A stretch of DNA of 34,373 nt, taken from an uncultured Bacilli bacterium. GTDB lineage: Bacteria > Bacillota_I > Bacilli_A > RF39 > UBA660. Positions 16,905 to 25,261 of this stretch are shown piece after piece; position 1 is the stretch's first letter, and each line of letters opens with the position of its first letter. Both the position numbers and the translations under genes were made by a program. The notes under the pieces are model-generated. The model was given only the letters and a program-made list of their open reading frames with translations. It searched no databases and was not told the DNA's origin. The stretch is from contig CANRJV010000012.1 of assembly GCA_947631045.1 (NCBI GenBank), forward strand, positions 1 to 34,373, read 5' to 3'.

Positions 16905-18107
16905 TTATTCTTCACTTAAAAAATCAATAATATTTACAATTTGTATTCCATCTATTTGTTTATTTTTTACATTATCCATAGTTAGTATTACTTTTTTGTA
17001 ATTATCATTAATTGCTAGAAGGGATTTTTTTTCTCGTTCTTCTACTTTTTTATCCGTTAGACTTCTTGTAACTTGAAAGTATATTTTTTCATTAGGATTT
17101 ATGGCAATAAAATCGATTTCTATATCATTATATTGTCCTACATATACTTCATATCCTCGCCTCAAAAGTTCTATATATATAATGTTTTCGTAACTGCTAC
17201 CTGTATCATAAGAAGAAATGCCTGTAATGATATTTTTAAGGCCATTGTCTATAAAATAATATTTTCCTTGAGTTTTTAGTAATTGTTTCCCTTTTAATTC
17301 ATAGCGAGGAACTCTATATAAAAAATAAGCATTTTCTAACATTTTTAAATAAGAATCAACAGTTTCATTTGTAATTGAACTTCCATTTTTCTTCATAAAT
17401 TCGGCAATGGCATAAGGAGTGGTGAGATTGCCAATTGTGGATGCCATATATTTTATTAAATTGTCTAAAAAAACAATATCTTTTATATTATTACGACTAA
17501 TGACATCTTTTTTTAATACAACCTCCTTTAAATCATTTAAATAATTAATAATTAGGTTTTCATTATCGTTCATATTTGTAATCATTGGCATGCCACCATA
17601 TCTTAGATATTTATCAAATTTTTCAAATTTATCATCGGTGTTTTTAAAAGGATAGATACTTATAAATTCTTTAAATGAAAAAGGATATATTTTTATAGTC
17701 AAAACTCTTCCCGCAAGAAGGGTAGTCAGTTCACTTGATAATAAGTATGCATTTGAACCTGTTATGTAGATATCAGCATTAAAATCAACTAAAATAGAAT
17801 TTACAGCCTTTTCCCATTGGGAAATATTTTGGACTTCATCAAGTAAAATATAAAATTTATTTTTGTTAATAATTTTATCCTTTATATATTTATATAAGTC
17901 ATTATAATTCTTAATATCATAAAAGTCGGCGCTTTCAAAATTCATATAAATAATATTTGTTTTTTTAATTTTTTGAGTTAACAAATAATCTTTGTATTGA
18001 AGTAATAATGTGCTTTTCCCTGATCTTCGAACTCCAACTATAACTTTAATTAAATTAAGGTCTTTACTTTCTATTAATTTATTTAAATATTTTTCTCGTA
18101 TTAACAT
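16905..18107 (-). CDS. AAA ATPase with DUF4143 C-terminal domain
   Basis: A 400-aa ATPase of the family common in gut bacteria and archaea (AAA_14 plus DUF4143). Its cellular role is unknown; many are thought to be linked to mobile or defence-type loci. Walker A is GVRRSGKST (25-33), Walker B is YILLDEVQN (about 90-98), sensor-like ITGSNAYLLS follows, and the conserved arginine segment LLAGRVLTIKIYPFSFKEF is present. The C-terminal nuclease-like DUF4143 region contains ENIIYIELLRRGYEVYVG ... EIDFIA ... YFQVTRSL, which has the D/E..Q pattern of restriction-like folds. GAGGTG lies 6 nt before the ATG at 18107; the open frame from a GTG at 18116 is not the start. It has its own promoter with a palindrome. 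Confidence 0.88.
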   Translation of the reverse strand: MLIREKYLNKLIESKDLNLIKVIVGVRRSGKSTLLLQYKDYLLTQKIKKTNIIYMNFESADFYDIKNYNDLYKYIKDKIINKNKFYILLDEVQNISQWEKAVNSILVDFNADIYITGSNAYLLSSELTTLLAGRVLTIKIYPFSFKEFISIYPFKNTDDKFEKFDKYLRYGGMPMITNMNDNENLIINYLNDLKEVVLKKDVISRNNIKDIVFLDNLIKYMASTIGNLTTPYAIAEFMKKNGSSITNETVDSYLKMLENAYFLYRVPRYELKGKQLLKTQGKYYFIDNGLKNIITGISSYDTGSSYENIIYIELLRRGYEVYVGQYNDIEIDFIAINPNEKIYFQVTRSLTDKKVEEREKKSLLAINDNYKKVILTMDNVKNKQIDGIQIVNIIDFLSEE

Positions 18108-18118
18108 ATTAAACACCT

Positions 18119-18177
18119 CATATTAAATATATAATACTTTTCTAGTTTTGTCAAGTTTTACGGCTGCAGCCGTAAAA
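18119..18177 (-). promoter_or_regulatory. Promoter and 22-bp perfect palindrome upstream of the ATPase gene
   Basis: On the minus strand TTGACA is followed by a 17-bp spacer and TATATT. Immediately upstream of the -35 lies a perfect palindrome (18156-18177), TTTTACGGCTG and its exact reverse complement. Its GC-rich centre stands out in this AT-rich DNA. The position fits a regulator-binding site. Confidence 0.6.
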
Positions 18178-18295
18178 AATGATTTTTTTGCTTTTTTTGC
18201 GGTTATGGAATATTTTTTTAGAAAATTTCTATAAATAAATTTTTCATTCATTTTTTTGCATTTTATCAAAAAATATAAAATTTCATCAGTAAAAT

Positions 18296-18325
18296 AAAAA
18301 AAGAACTATCTTTAACTAGATAATT
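18296..18325 (-). terminator. Terminator after tRNA-Cys
   Basis: On the minus strand an 8-bp stem (18325-18318 with 18311-18304, one G-U pair) is followed by a run of T broken by one C. Confidence 0.65.
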
Positions 18326-18339
18326 CCCTTATTTTATTA

Positions 18340-18413
18340 TGGAGGAGCCGACCGGATTTGAACCGGTGATGACGGTGTTGCAGACCGGGGCCTTACCACT
18401 TGGCTACGGCTCC
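18340..18413 (-). tRNA. tRNA-Cys (GCA)
   Basis: On the minus strand the acceptor GGAGCCG pairs with CGGCTCC and is followed by T-CCA, encoded. The D-arm is GCC...GGC, the anticodon loop CTGCAAC has GCA as anticodon, and the T-arm is ACCGG-TTCAAAT-CCGGT. Total 74 nt including CCA. Confidence 0.96.
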
Positions 18414-18436
18414 AAATAAATTTAAATAACATTAAT

Positions 18437-18465
18437 ATTTTACCCTAAATCATAGGGTATGTCAA
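18437..18465 (-). promoter_or_regulatory. Promoter of tRNA-Cys
   Basis: Minus strand: TTGACA (18465-18460), 17-bp spacer, TAAAAT (18442-18437), 24 bp before the tRNA. The remaining 18466-18633 shows no gene or clear signal. Confidence 0.7.
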
Positions 18466-18633
18466 TTGAGTTATCTATTATATTATAATAAATTTTATGT
18501 TGAAATAAACCAAATATTTCCGAATCAGAAAAAATATTATATTTTAAAATATTATGTTAAAATATAATAAAAAATTGTAATTTAAGTCTAAAGCAACTAA
18601 TATTTAACAAAAAGATACTGAAAGTTGGTGGTT

Positions 18634-18673
18634 GCTAATAGCATTTTATTTTAAAATGATTAGCGAGGTGAGG
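18634..18673 (+). promoter_or_regulatory. Leader hairpin next to the ribosome site of the HTH-membrane regulator
   Basis: GCTAAT...CATTTT (from 18634) pairs with AAAATG...ATTAGC (to 18664), with a two-base bulge. The ribosome site GAGGTGAGG begins at the next base (18665-18673). No T-run follows, so it is not a terminator. It may affect translation. Confidence 0.4.
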
Positions 18674-18675
18674 AA

Positions 18676-20040
18676 ATGAGTTTTGGAGAAAAACTAGCAA
18701 GTTTAAGAAAAGAAAAGGGAATTAGTCAAGAAGAACTAGCAAGTGAATTAAATGTTTCGAGACAAGCCGTTAGTAAATGGGAAAGCAATAATGCTTATCC
18801 CGAAACTGATAAAATAATTGCAATTTGTAAAATATTTAATTATAGTATGGATGAATTAATTGGTTTAAAAGAAGGGCACGAAAAAAGAAAAGAAGAAAAT
18901 TTATTCAGTAAATATTATAATAATTTTATTAAAGGAATAAAAATGTTTTCTTTAATGACTTTTAAACAAAAAATTAAATGTTTATTGGAATTATTATTTT
19001 ATAGTATTTGTTTATTTGTTTTCTTGATAGTTCTTAGTGAAATATTAAGAATAATTTTTACCGAATCATTTTCTTTTATTCCGAGAGAAATAATAAATCA
19101 TCTTATTGATTTTTTAGGAGGATGTTGGTCTTTAATTTGCTTGGCTTTAGCTATTTATACTATTGCCAAAATATATAAAATAAGATATCTAGATTATTAT
19201 GAAGAGGTTAATCCGGAAGTAGTAATAAATAATAACATTAAAGAAGATAGCAATAAATCTAAAATAAATATTTGTGAAGAAAAAATAATTATTCGGGACG
19301 CTAATCAAGATTTTAATCCTTTCAGATGGTTTAAAAAAGTTTTTAAATTTTTAGGGAAAATAATAGTAAGTTTTATGGCTATTCCCATTTGTATCGCTTT
19401 TATCTTTTTCATAATGGCTTTAATATTTACTTTATATTATATCGGTAATGGCCTTATCATTTTATATTTTGCTTTAGGAATTATTAGTGCTATATTATTT
19501 GCCTATTTATTAATAGAGCTTTCTTTCAAGTTTGTTTTTGGGATGCCTATTAAAGCCCAAAAGTATTTAATTATTTTTCTTTCTTCTATTATATTATGTG
19601 GAATAAGTGGCGGTCTATTTTTAGGAGAAATATCGCAATATGAAATAACACCCGTTACCACTTTAAAAGATTTAGATAATGAGATAATTGTGCCGATGAG
19701 TGATAATGTAGCCATTCATTATTTAAGAAATGCCGATATTATTTTTGAGGATCGAAGTGATATATTAAGTGAATTTTATGTTTTTGATAAAAATTTAGTT
19801 AATATTATTCCTTCTTCTTATAATACCTTAGGATTTTTTGAAAATGGTTTGAAATACATAATTTATGATTATAATTATTATTATGAAGGTTTAAGTATGA
19901 AAAGTTTTATAAATTTGCTTTTAAAATCGACCCAAGATAAAAAACTTTATTATTATAAAGAAGATGTTCATATTGTGGTTCATATAAGTAAAGAAAATTA
20001 TGAAAAAATATTAAAAAATAATCAAGAATTAGGTTTGTAA
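18676..20040 (+). CDS. Membrane-anchored XRE-family regulator
   Basis: A 454-aa protein with an N-terminal HTH_3 domain (residues 6-60; ISQEELASELNVSRQAVSKWESNNAYPETDK is the classic recognition segment). Several membrane helices follow: about 100-125, 143-165, 225-250, 255-278 and 295-315. A C-terminal domain of about 130 residues is probably extracytoplasmic. HTH proteins with a membrane tail are usual in Firmicutes, and here the outer domain could sense envelope state (inference). The ribosome site GAGGTGAGG is directly preceded by a hairpin. It is followed 54 bp later by the cysteine-rich protein gene. Confidence 0.82.
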   Translation: MSFGEKLASLRKEKGISQEELASELNVSRQAVSKWESNNAYPETDKIIAICKIFNYSMDELIGLKEGHEKRKEENLFSKYYNNFIKGIKMFSLMTFKQKIKCLLELLFYSICLFVFLIVLSEILRIIFTESFSFIPREIINHLIDFLGGCWSLICLALAIYTIAKIYKIRYLDYYEEVNPEVVINNNIKEDSNKSKINICEEKIIIRDANQDFNPFRWFKKVFKFLGKIIVSFMAIPICIAFIFFIMALIFTLYYIGNGLIILYFALGIISAILFAYLLIELSFKFVFGMPIKAQKYLIIFLSSIILCGISGGLFLGEISQYEITPVTTLKDLDNEIIVPMSDNVAIHYLRNADIIFEDRSDILSEFYVFDKNLVNIIPSSYNTLGFFENGLKYIIYDYNYYYEGLSMKSFINLLLKSTQDKKLYYYKEDVHIVVHISKENYEKILKNNQELGL

Positions 20041-20094
20041 TTTGCATAATAAGAAGTGATATGTTAAAATAATTTTCACCAAAAGAAGGTTATT

Positions 20095-20793
20095 ATGGAA
20101 AAATTAGAAAATAAAGAATTATGTCAAAAATGTGGTGGCTATTGTTGTAAAAAATCGGGATGTGATTATTTTACGACAGATTTTACTAGTTTAAAATCGG
20201 ATTATTTAGAAGAAGTCTTAAAAAGTGGAAGAGTATCAATTGTTTCTATTATAAAGTTTACTAATGATCATGGAAAAATGACTTTGCGACCATTCTTATA
20301 TTTAAGAGCTAGAAATGTCGGAAGAGGAGCCATTGATTTACTATCTTATAAAAAAACATGTGCTTCTTTAGAAGATGATGGTTGCTACTTTGATTTTGAA
20401 CATCGCCCTAGTGGAGGCAAGCATTTAGTTCCTAGTTCTTTAGGGAAAGACTATTGCCACTCTAATGTGGATTTGTTAAAAGAAGTTTTGAAATGGCGTA
20501 GTTATCAAAATGTTTTAAGAGGTTTAGTGGAAAAATTTACGGGAATGGATGTTTTTTCTAAATTAAAAGAAGATACCGAAAACTTATTTTATGATTATTT
20601 AGCAGATAATAATAAGGATGTTGCCATTGAGGAGAAAAATGATATTTTAGGTATGCTTCCTCTTTTAAAAGAAGTATATCCCGAAAGTTATGAAAATGCT
20701 TTAGAAAGATATAATCAAAAAAAGGAACAAGAAGATTTAAAATCCAAAGAACAAATAGAACGGATACTATCTAGAATGCCATCTAATAGATAG
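20095..20793 (+). CDS. YkgJ-like cysteine-cluster protein
   Basis: A 232-aa soluble protein. The N-terminal cluster CQKCGGYCC (Cys10, 13, 17, 18) plus Cys23 and the later CASLEDDGCYFDFEHRPSGGKHLVP ... YCHS match the pattern of YkgJ-family (zinc/iron-chelating) proteins: CxxC..CC, then C-x-x-L...C....RP. The role of the family is not established. The C-terminal part is an acidic/basic helical extension (EDLKSKEQIERILSRM). The stop codon lies inside the terminator hairpin. It sits between the HTH regulator and the ABC exporter without obvious functional linkage. Confidence 0.72.
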   Translation: MEKLENKELCQKCGGYCCKKSGCDYFTTDFTSLKSDYLEEVLKSGRVSIVSIIKFTNDHGKMTLRPFLYLRARNVGRGAIDLLSYKKTCASLEDDGCYFDFEHRPSGGKHLVPSSLGKDYCHSNVDLLKEVLKWRSYQNVLRGLVEKFTGMDVFSKLKEDTENLFYDYLADNNKDVAIEEKNDILGMLPLLKEVYPESYENALERYNQKKEQEDLKSKEQIERILSRMPSNR

Positions 20794-20801
20794 TATTTTT
20801 T
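20764..20801 (+). terminator. Terminator overlapping the end of the YkgJ-like gene
   Basis: ATACTATCT (20764-20772) pairs with AGATAGTAT (20788-20796) and a T-run follows. The TAG stop (20791-20793) is in the stem. Confidence 0.82.
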
Positions 20802-20878
20802 CTTGTAATTTTCACATAGAGATAATATAATAGGAATAGTCTTTTAAATGGACAATATATTTAATAAGGAGGCTAAAT

Positions 20879-23296
20879 ATGCTAGAAATAAAAAAGATAA
20901 CTAAAATTTATAAATTAGATAACTTTGAACAAAAAGCCTTAGATAATGTGAGTATTAAATTTAGAGAGAGTGAATTTGTTTCAATTTTAGGGCCATCTGG
21001 TTCTGGTAAAACCACTCTTTTAAACATTATTGGTGGTCTTGATAAATACACCAGTGGGGATTTAATTATTAATGGTATCTCCACTAAAAAATATAAAGAC
21101 CATGATTGGGATATTTATCGGAATCATAAAGTTGGTTTTGTTTTTCAAAGTTATAATTTAATTGCCCATCAAAGTGTTCTTTCTAATGTGGAATTGGCTT
21201 TAACTTTAAGTGGGGTTTCTAAAAAAGAAAGAAGAGAAAGAGCCATTAAAGCTTTGGAAGATGTAGGCTTAAAAAATCATATTTATAAAAAACCTAATCA
21301 ACTATCAGGCGGTCAAATGCAAAGAGTGGCTATTGCTAGAGCATTAGTAAATAATCCCTCTATTGTCTTAGCGGATGAACCAAGCGGGGCTTTGGATACT
21401 AAAACAAGTTTACAAATTATGGAACTTTTAAAAGAAATTTCTAAAGATAAACTAGTTATAATGGTAACTCATAATCCGGATTTAGCGAGAGATTATTCCA
21501 CTAGAATAATAAGTATAAAAGATGGGATAATTGAAAGTGATAGTAATGCTTATCATGGCGAAGAGAATGAAATAGTTGAAAAACCTGATAAGAAAAAATC
21601 TAATATGTCATTTAGAACAGCTATATCTTTAAGTTTAAATAACTTAATGACTAAAAAGGGAAGAACTATTTTAACGGCTTTTGCAGGTTCCATTGGAATA
21701 ATTGGTATCTCACTTATTATGTCTTTATCCAATGGTTTTGAAAGATATATTTCCAAGGTTCAAGAAGATACTTTAACAAGTTATCCTTTATCTATTGAAA
21801 AACAAACGGTAGATTTTTCTTCGATGATGAGTAGTATGGCCGAAGATAATAGTAAAAGTCATGATGATAAAAATAAAGTTTATTCAAATAACATTATGAC
21901 TGATATGATGAGTATGGTCACAGAACAAGTTACGACAAATAACTTGGAAGATTTTAAAAAATATATTGATGGTAATAAGGATATTCAAGATAAAGTTAAT
22001 GATATTAAATATAGTTATAATTTTGATTTAACTATTTATGATCCTGATACCTCTAAAGGAATTAATAAAATTAATCCATCCAATATCTTAGATGAAATGG
22101 GTATGGGTAATATGATGATGATGAGTAACTATGAAATTTGGATGGAACTTACTGATAATAAAGAGTTACTTAAGAGTCAATATGATGTTATTGCAGGAAG
22201 ATTACCAGAAAATTATAACGAAATTGTTTTAATTGTAGATAGTAATAATTCGATTAACGATTATGCTTTATATTCTTTAGGTTTAAAAGATAAAGAAGAA
22301 TTATATAATTTATTTCAAAGCACTTTAAAAGGTGAAAAGTATGAGACAGAAGATCGCGATTATACTTTTGATGAATTATTAGATTTAGAATATAAGTTAG
22401 TTTATAATTCATCTTTGTACGAAAAAGAAAATGGCCATTGGGTTAATAAAGAAAACGATTTAAGTTATATGAAAAATCTTTTAGGTAAATCTGATACTTT
22501 AAAAGTAGTGGGAATTATAAGACCTAATGAAGAAGCCGCTATTTCAGAAAGTACGGGAGGCATTGGTTATACTAGTGATTTAACTAAACATATAATTGAC
22601 CATAATAATGATTCAAAAATAGCAAAAGAACAATTAAAAAATAAAGATATTAATGTTTTAACGGGAGAAACATTCAAAGAAATTGAATCTTATGATAATA
22701 ACTTAGCTTTACTTGGAGTTGTTGATTTAGAAAGTCCTAGCAGAATTGATATTTATCCTAAAAGTTTTGATGATAAAGAAGCCATTGAAAATATTATTAG
22801 TGATTATAATAATGATAAAGATGATGCTGATAAAATTCAATATACCGATTATGTTGGTCTTCTTATGACTAGTGTAACTACCATTGTTGATATTATTAGT
22901 TATGTCTTAATTGCTTTTGTAAGTATATCTTTAATTGTATCTTCTATTATGATTGGTATTATTACTTATATTAGTGTCTTAGAAAGAACTAAGGAAATTG
23001 GTATTTTAAGAAGTATCGGGGCTAGTAAGAAAGATATTGCCAGAGTATTTAATGCGGAAACCTTTATTATTGGTTTAATTTCTGGTTTATTAGGTATTGG
23101 TGTTACTTTCTTATTAAGTATTCCAATTAATATGGTCTTAAAGAATTTAGTAAATATTTCTAATATTTGTAAGTTACCGATTGTGGGTAGTATAACTCTT
23201 GTCATCATTAGTGTTGTCTTAACTGTTATAAGTGGTTTAATACCATCTAAGGTAGCAAGTAAAAAAGACCCAGTTATTGCTTTAAGAACTGAATAA
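20879..23296 (+). CDS. ABC transporter, fused ATPase and MacB/FtsX-type permease
   Basis: An 805-aa membrane exporter half-transporter. The ATPase domain comes first: Walker A GPSGSGKTT (38-46), Q-loop FVFQSYNL, signature LSGGQMQRVAIARAL, Walker B IVLADEPSGALD, H-loop VTHN. One helix follows (about 262-282, AFAGSIGIIGISLIMSLS), then a large extracytoplasmic domain (about 285-670). Three C-terminal helices form the FtsX domain (about 675-705, 730-755, 765-790) with the typical ERTKEIGILRSIGASKKDIARVF loop. This is the fused layout of MacB-like transporters (mechanotransmission type). Substrate is unknown. The ribosome site AAGGAGG is strong. Its terminator is a TGCACAAT palindrome. Confidence 0.92.
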   Translation: MLEIKKITKIYKLDNFEQKALDNVSIKFRESEFVSILGPSGSGKTTLLNIIGGLDKYTSGDLIINGISTKKYKDHDWDIYRNHKVGFVFQSYNLIAHQSVLSNVELALTLSGVSKKERRERAIKALEDVGLKNHIYKKPNQLSGGQMQRVAIARALVNNPSIVLADEPSGALDTKTSLQIMELLKEISKDKLVIMVTHNPDLARDYSTRIISIKDGIIESDSNAYHGEENEIVEKPDKKKSNMSFRTAISLSLNNLMTKKGRTILTAFAGSIGIIGISLIMSLSNGFERYISKVQEDTLTSYPLSIEKQTVDFSSMMSSMAEDNSKSHDDKNKVYSNNIMTDMMSMVTEQVTTNNLEDFKKYIDGNKDIQDKVNDIKYSYNFDLTIYDPDTSKGINKINPSNILDEMGMGNMMMMSNYEIWMELTDNKELLKSQYDVIAGRLPENYNEIVLIVDSNNSINDYALYSLGLKDKEELYNLFQSTLKGEKYETEDRDYTFDELLDLEYKLVYNSSLYEKENGHWVNKENDLSYMKNLLGKSDTLKVVGIIRPNEEAAISESTGGIGYTSDLTKHIIDHNNDSKIAKEQLKNKDINVLTGETFKEIESYDNNLALLGVVDLESPSRIDIYPKSFDDKEAIENIISDYNNDKDDADKIQYTDYVGLLMTSVTTIVDIISYVLIAFVSISLIVSSIMIGIITYISVLERTKEIGILRSIGASKKDIARVFNAETFIIGLISGLLGIGVTFLLSIPINMVLKNLVNISNICKLPIVGSITLVIISVVLTVISGLIPSKVASKKDPVIALRTE

Positions 23297-23307
23297 TATA
23301 TAAAAAA

Positions 23308-23340
23308 TGCACAATAATTTGAAAATATTGTGCATTTTTG
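23308..23340 (+). terminator. Terminator of the ABC transporter gene
   Basis: TGCACAAT (23308-23315) / ATTGTGCA (23327-23334) followed by TTTTT. Part of a repeat family, see the next entry. Confidence 0.75.
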
Positions 23341-23426
23341 CTTTTTGAAACACCATTTTGCACAATGATTGTGCATTTTTGCATTTTTTTGCGCATTTTT
23401 GCACAATTATTTAGAAATATTGTGCA
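23308..23426. repeat. Three TGCACAAT...ATTGTGCA palindromes downstream of the fic gene
   Basis: Copies at 23308-23334, 23359-23375 (arms one base apart) and 23400-23426, separated by Gly-codon-like GCATTTTT runs. The copy at 23400-23426 with its flanks differs from the one at 24619-24645 by only two bases in 34. The copy at 23308 matches the reverse complement of the one at 24567 with one mismatch. Confidence 0.85.
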
Positions 23427-23438
23427 TTTTTTAAAAAA

Positions 23439-24515
23439 TTAGATATTTTTGCCAACAAAAACATTATAAATTTCATTATATCGATAACTTAATTTGGCGT
23501 AATTAGAGTCTTTAATTAAAATGCCGAGCTTTTCTAATTTATCAATTAGTGATGAAACGGTATTTCGAGAAACTCCTGACTCTTTTACAATTTCTTTTTT
23601 TGTAAATACTATTTGATGCATTATACTTGGCATAATTCTATAAACAGCATTACTATTTAATGATTTTATTAATTCCATGTCCTTTTCATAAATTTTTTGA
23701 ATTCTATTTATTTTAGTGATATTACTATTGCATTGTTCGATAATACATTGAAGAAAAAACTTAATAAAACCTAATAAATTACCATTTCGGCTTTCGTTTA
23801 ATAATTTATAATAGCTTGGCTTGTATAGTTCAATTACTTCTGAAAGAAATAATATAGGTTCATCATTAGTAAGATGCGCTAATTGAATAGGTATAAGAGC
23901 TCTTCCAAGTCTTCCATTACCATCTCTATAAGCATGGATAGTTTCAAATTGAAAATGAGAAATAGCCATATTTATAAATATGGGATCTATATAAGCATCA
24001 TTCATATAGTCAAAAAGATTGTTCAAAAGAGTAGGGATATCTTCTGGTGTAGGAGGAATAAAAGTGGCTTCATTTATTGAAGCACCTTTTGGGCCAATCC
24101 AATTTTGAATATTTCTAATTTTTCCTGGTTCTTTATTATTACCTCCTACACTATTAAGTAATATTTTATGAATACTATTTAAGAAACGAATATCAATTTT
24201 TTTCTTATCATTTAAATAATCTTTGGAATATTCAATAACTTTTTTTAAATTTTGAATTTCATTAGTGTCATCATTTTTAGGCATATATTTTAAATAATAC
24301 ATATCATCTTGGGATATTTGGGTTCCCTCTATTTGGGTTGATTTTAAACTTTCATTTAAAATGATGGAATTCAAAAAAAATCGTGAATCAAATTTGCTAT
24401 TTCTTAAATTAGACTTATATTCCCCATATCTTTCATTAGCTTCCGCAATTAATGATAAAAGTTCTTTGTCAATTGTATAGCTAATTGGCAAGGGATTTGC
24501 TTTATATGGTTCCAT
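23439..24515 (-). CDS. Fic-family protein, class II, with C-terminal winged HTH
   Basis: A 358-aa Fic protein, probably an AMP-transferase acting on a cytoplasmic target. The catalytic motif HAYRDGNGRLGR (194-205) has His194, Asp198, Gly-Asn-Gly-Arg and the final Arg205. The inhibitory helix before the core carries S-x-x-x-E-G (Ser59, Glu63, Gly64), the class II arrangement that keeps activity in check. The C-terminal part (about 295-350, FTKKEIVKESGVSRNTVSSLIDKLEKLGIL) is a winged HTH, as in SoFic-like proteins, and may bind DNA. The ATG at 24515 follows GGTGAT; an upstream TTG in frame (24527) is not favoured. It is flanked on both sides by TGCACAAT palindromes. Confidence 0.92.
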   Translation of the reverse strand: MEPYKANPLPISYTIDKELLSLIAEANERYGEYKSNLRNSKFDSRFFLNSIILNESLKSTQIEGTQISQDDMYYLKYMPKNDDTNEIQNLKKVIEYSKDYLNDKKKIDIRFLNSIHKILLNSVGGNNKEPGKIRNIQNWIGPKGASINEATFIPPTPEDIPTLLNNLFDYMNDAYIDPIFINMAISHFQFETIHAYRDGNGRLGRALIPIQLAHLTNDEPILFLSEVIELYKPSYYKLLNESRNGNLLGFIKFFLQCIIEQCNSNITKINRIQKIYEKDMELIKSLNSNAVYRIMPSIMHQIVFTKKEIVKESGVSRNTVSSLIDKLEKLGILIKDSNYAKLSYRYNEIYNVFVGKNI

Positions 24516-24566
24516 ATTTATCACCAACTAAATCCTAACATAATTATATGAAAATTTCAACAAAAA

Positions 24567-24645
24567 TGCACAATATTTTAAAATTATTGTGCATTTTTGT
24601 TGTATAAAATATACATTTTGCTCAATCATTTAGAAATATTGTGCA
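24567..24645. repeat. Two TGCACAAT-type palindromes upstream of the fic gene
   Basis: Copies at 24567-24593 (perfect arms, A-run and T-run on either side) and 24619-24645 (left arm TGCTCAAT, one mismatch). They lie between the 5' end of fic and the 3' end of the XRE gene, so they could serve as operators for fic, as terminators, or both. Confidence 0.85.
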
Positions 24646-24649
24646 TTTT

Positions 24650-25105
24650 CTAATTATTTCTTTTATGAGGTTTTCTTTCATCAGTTAAATATAATAAATA
24701 ATCTATTGGTACACCATAATATATAGCCAATTTTTTTAAGATTTTGGTGGGGGTATCAGAATAGCCAGTTTCATAAGTGGAATAGGTTGGCCTACTAATA
24801 TTTAATATTTGCGCAACTTCAATTTGTAGTAAATCTAAATCGTTTCTTATTTCATTTAATCTGTTCATATTATTTGTTACATTAACTATTTTTGAAGTAG
24901 AATATTTTTCTTTTATATTTGTTAAATTAAGAAGATAATCAACAGAAACATTAAAATAGCAAGCAATCCTTTTTAAAGTAACAGACGGAATATCAGTAAT
25001 TTCATTTTCATATTGTGAATAGCCATTTTGACTCATTTTTAAAATTCTTGCCATATCTTTTTGTAATAAATTATTTTCTTTTCTAACTTCTTTTAATTTA
25101 TTCAT
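24650..25105 (-). CDS. Regulator with two tandem XRE HTH domains
   Basis: A 151-aa DNA-binding protein made of two HTH_3 units: residues 3-60 (LLQKDMARILKMSQNGYSQYENE, then VSVDYLLNLT) and residues 80-140 (LLQIEVAQILNISRPTYSTYETG, then VPIDYLLYLTDERKPHK). The second unit is closely like the whole single-domain regulator at 4616-4840, including its MNR(L/M)xEIRxDL start and TDERKP tail. Two fused units suggest binding across a long operator. The 19-bp inverted repeat just upstream fits that. It is divergent from the surface-protein genes at 25262 and 25927 and is the likely repressor of both sides (inference). Confidence 0.88.
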   Translation of the reverse strand: MNKLKEVRKENNLLQKDMARILKMSQNGYSQYENEITDIPSVTLKRIACYFNVSVDYLLNLTNIKEKYSTSKIVNVTNNMNRLNEIRNDLDLLQIEVAQILNISRPTYSTYETGYSDTPTKILKKLAIYYGVPIDYLLYLTDERKPHKRNN

Positions 25106-25144
25106 AATCCATCATAAAAAAATTATCATAAACAAATAATTATG

Positions 25145-25204
25145 TTGATTAATGTTAAGTTTTACGATATAATTTCATTATAACAATATCGTAAAACTTA
25201 ACAT
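25145..25204. promoter_or_regulatory. Divergent promoters inside a 19-bp perfect inverted repeat
   Basis: ATGTTAAGTTTTACGATAT (25152-25170) is repeated exactly inverted at 25186-25204, with a 15-bp centre. The plus promoter is TTGATT (25145-25150), 17 bp, TATAAT (25168-25173), so the left arm fills its spacer. A minus-strand TATAAT lies at 25182-25177. Likely operator of the tandem-HTH regulator. Confidence 0.75.
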
Positions 25205-25261
25205 ATATTTAATTTGCAATTATAATTAAGTATTTGCAACAAAAACATAAAGAGGGAAAAA

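Noticed and set aside
17073-17279. Plus-strand frame inside the AAA ATPase gene
   Set aside because: Shadow of the minus-strand gene, no start signal.
22966-23406. Minus-strand frame reading out of the TGCACAAT repeats into the ABC transporter
   Set aside because: Cys/Lys repeats come from the palindromes; no start signal, and it overlaps a conserved FtsX domain.
23308-23426. CRISPR array
   Set aside because: The units are palindromes of uneven spacing with AT-rich low-complexity gaps, there are only three copies, and no cas genes are present.
25152-25204. Invertible promoter switch
   Set aside because: The inverted repeats are only 15 bp apart, too close for site-specific inversion, and no recombinase is encoded nearby. 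An operator is the better reading.
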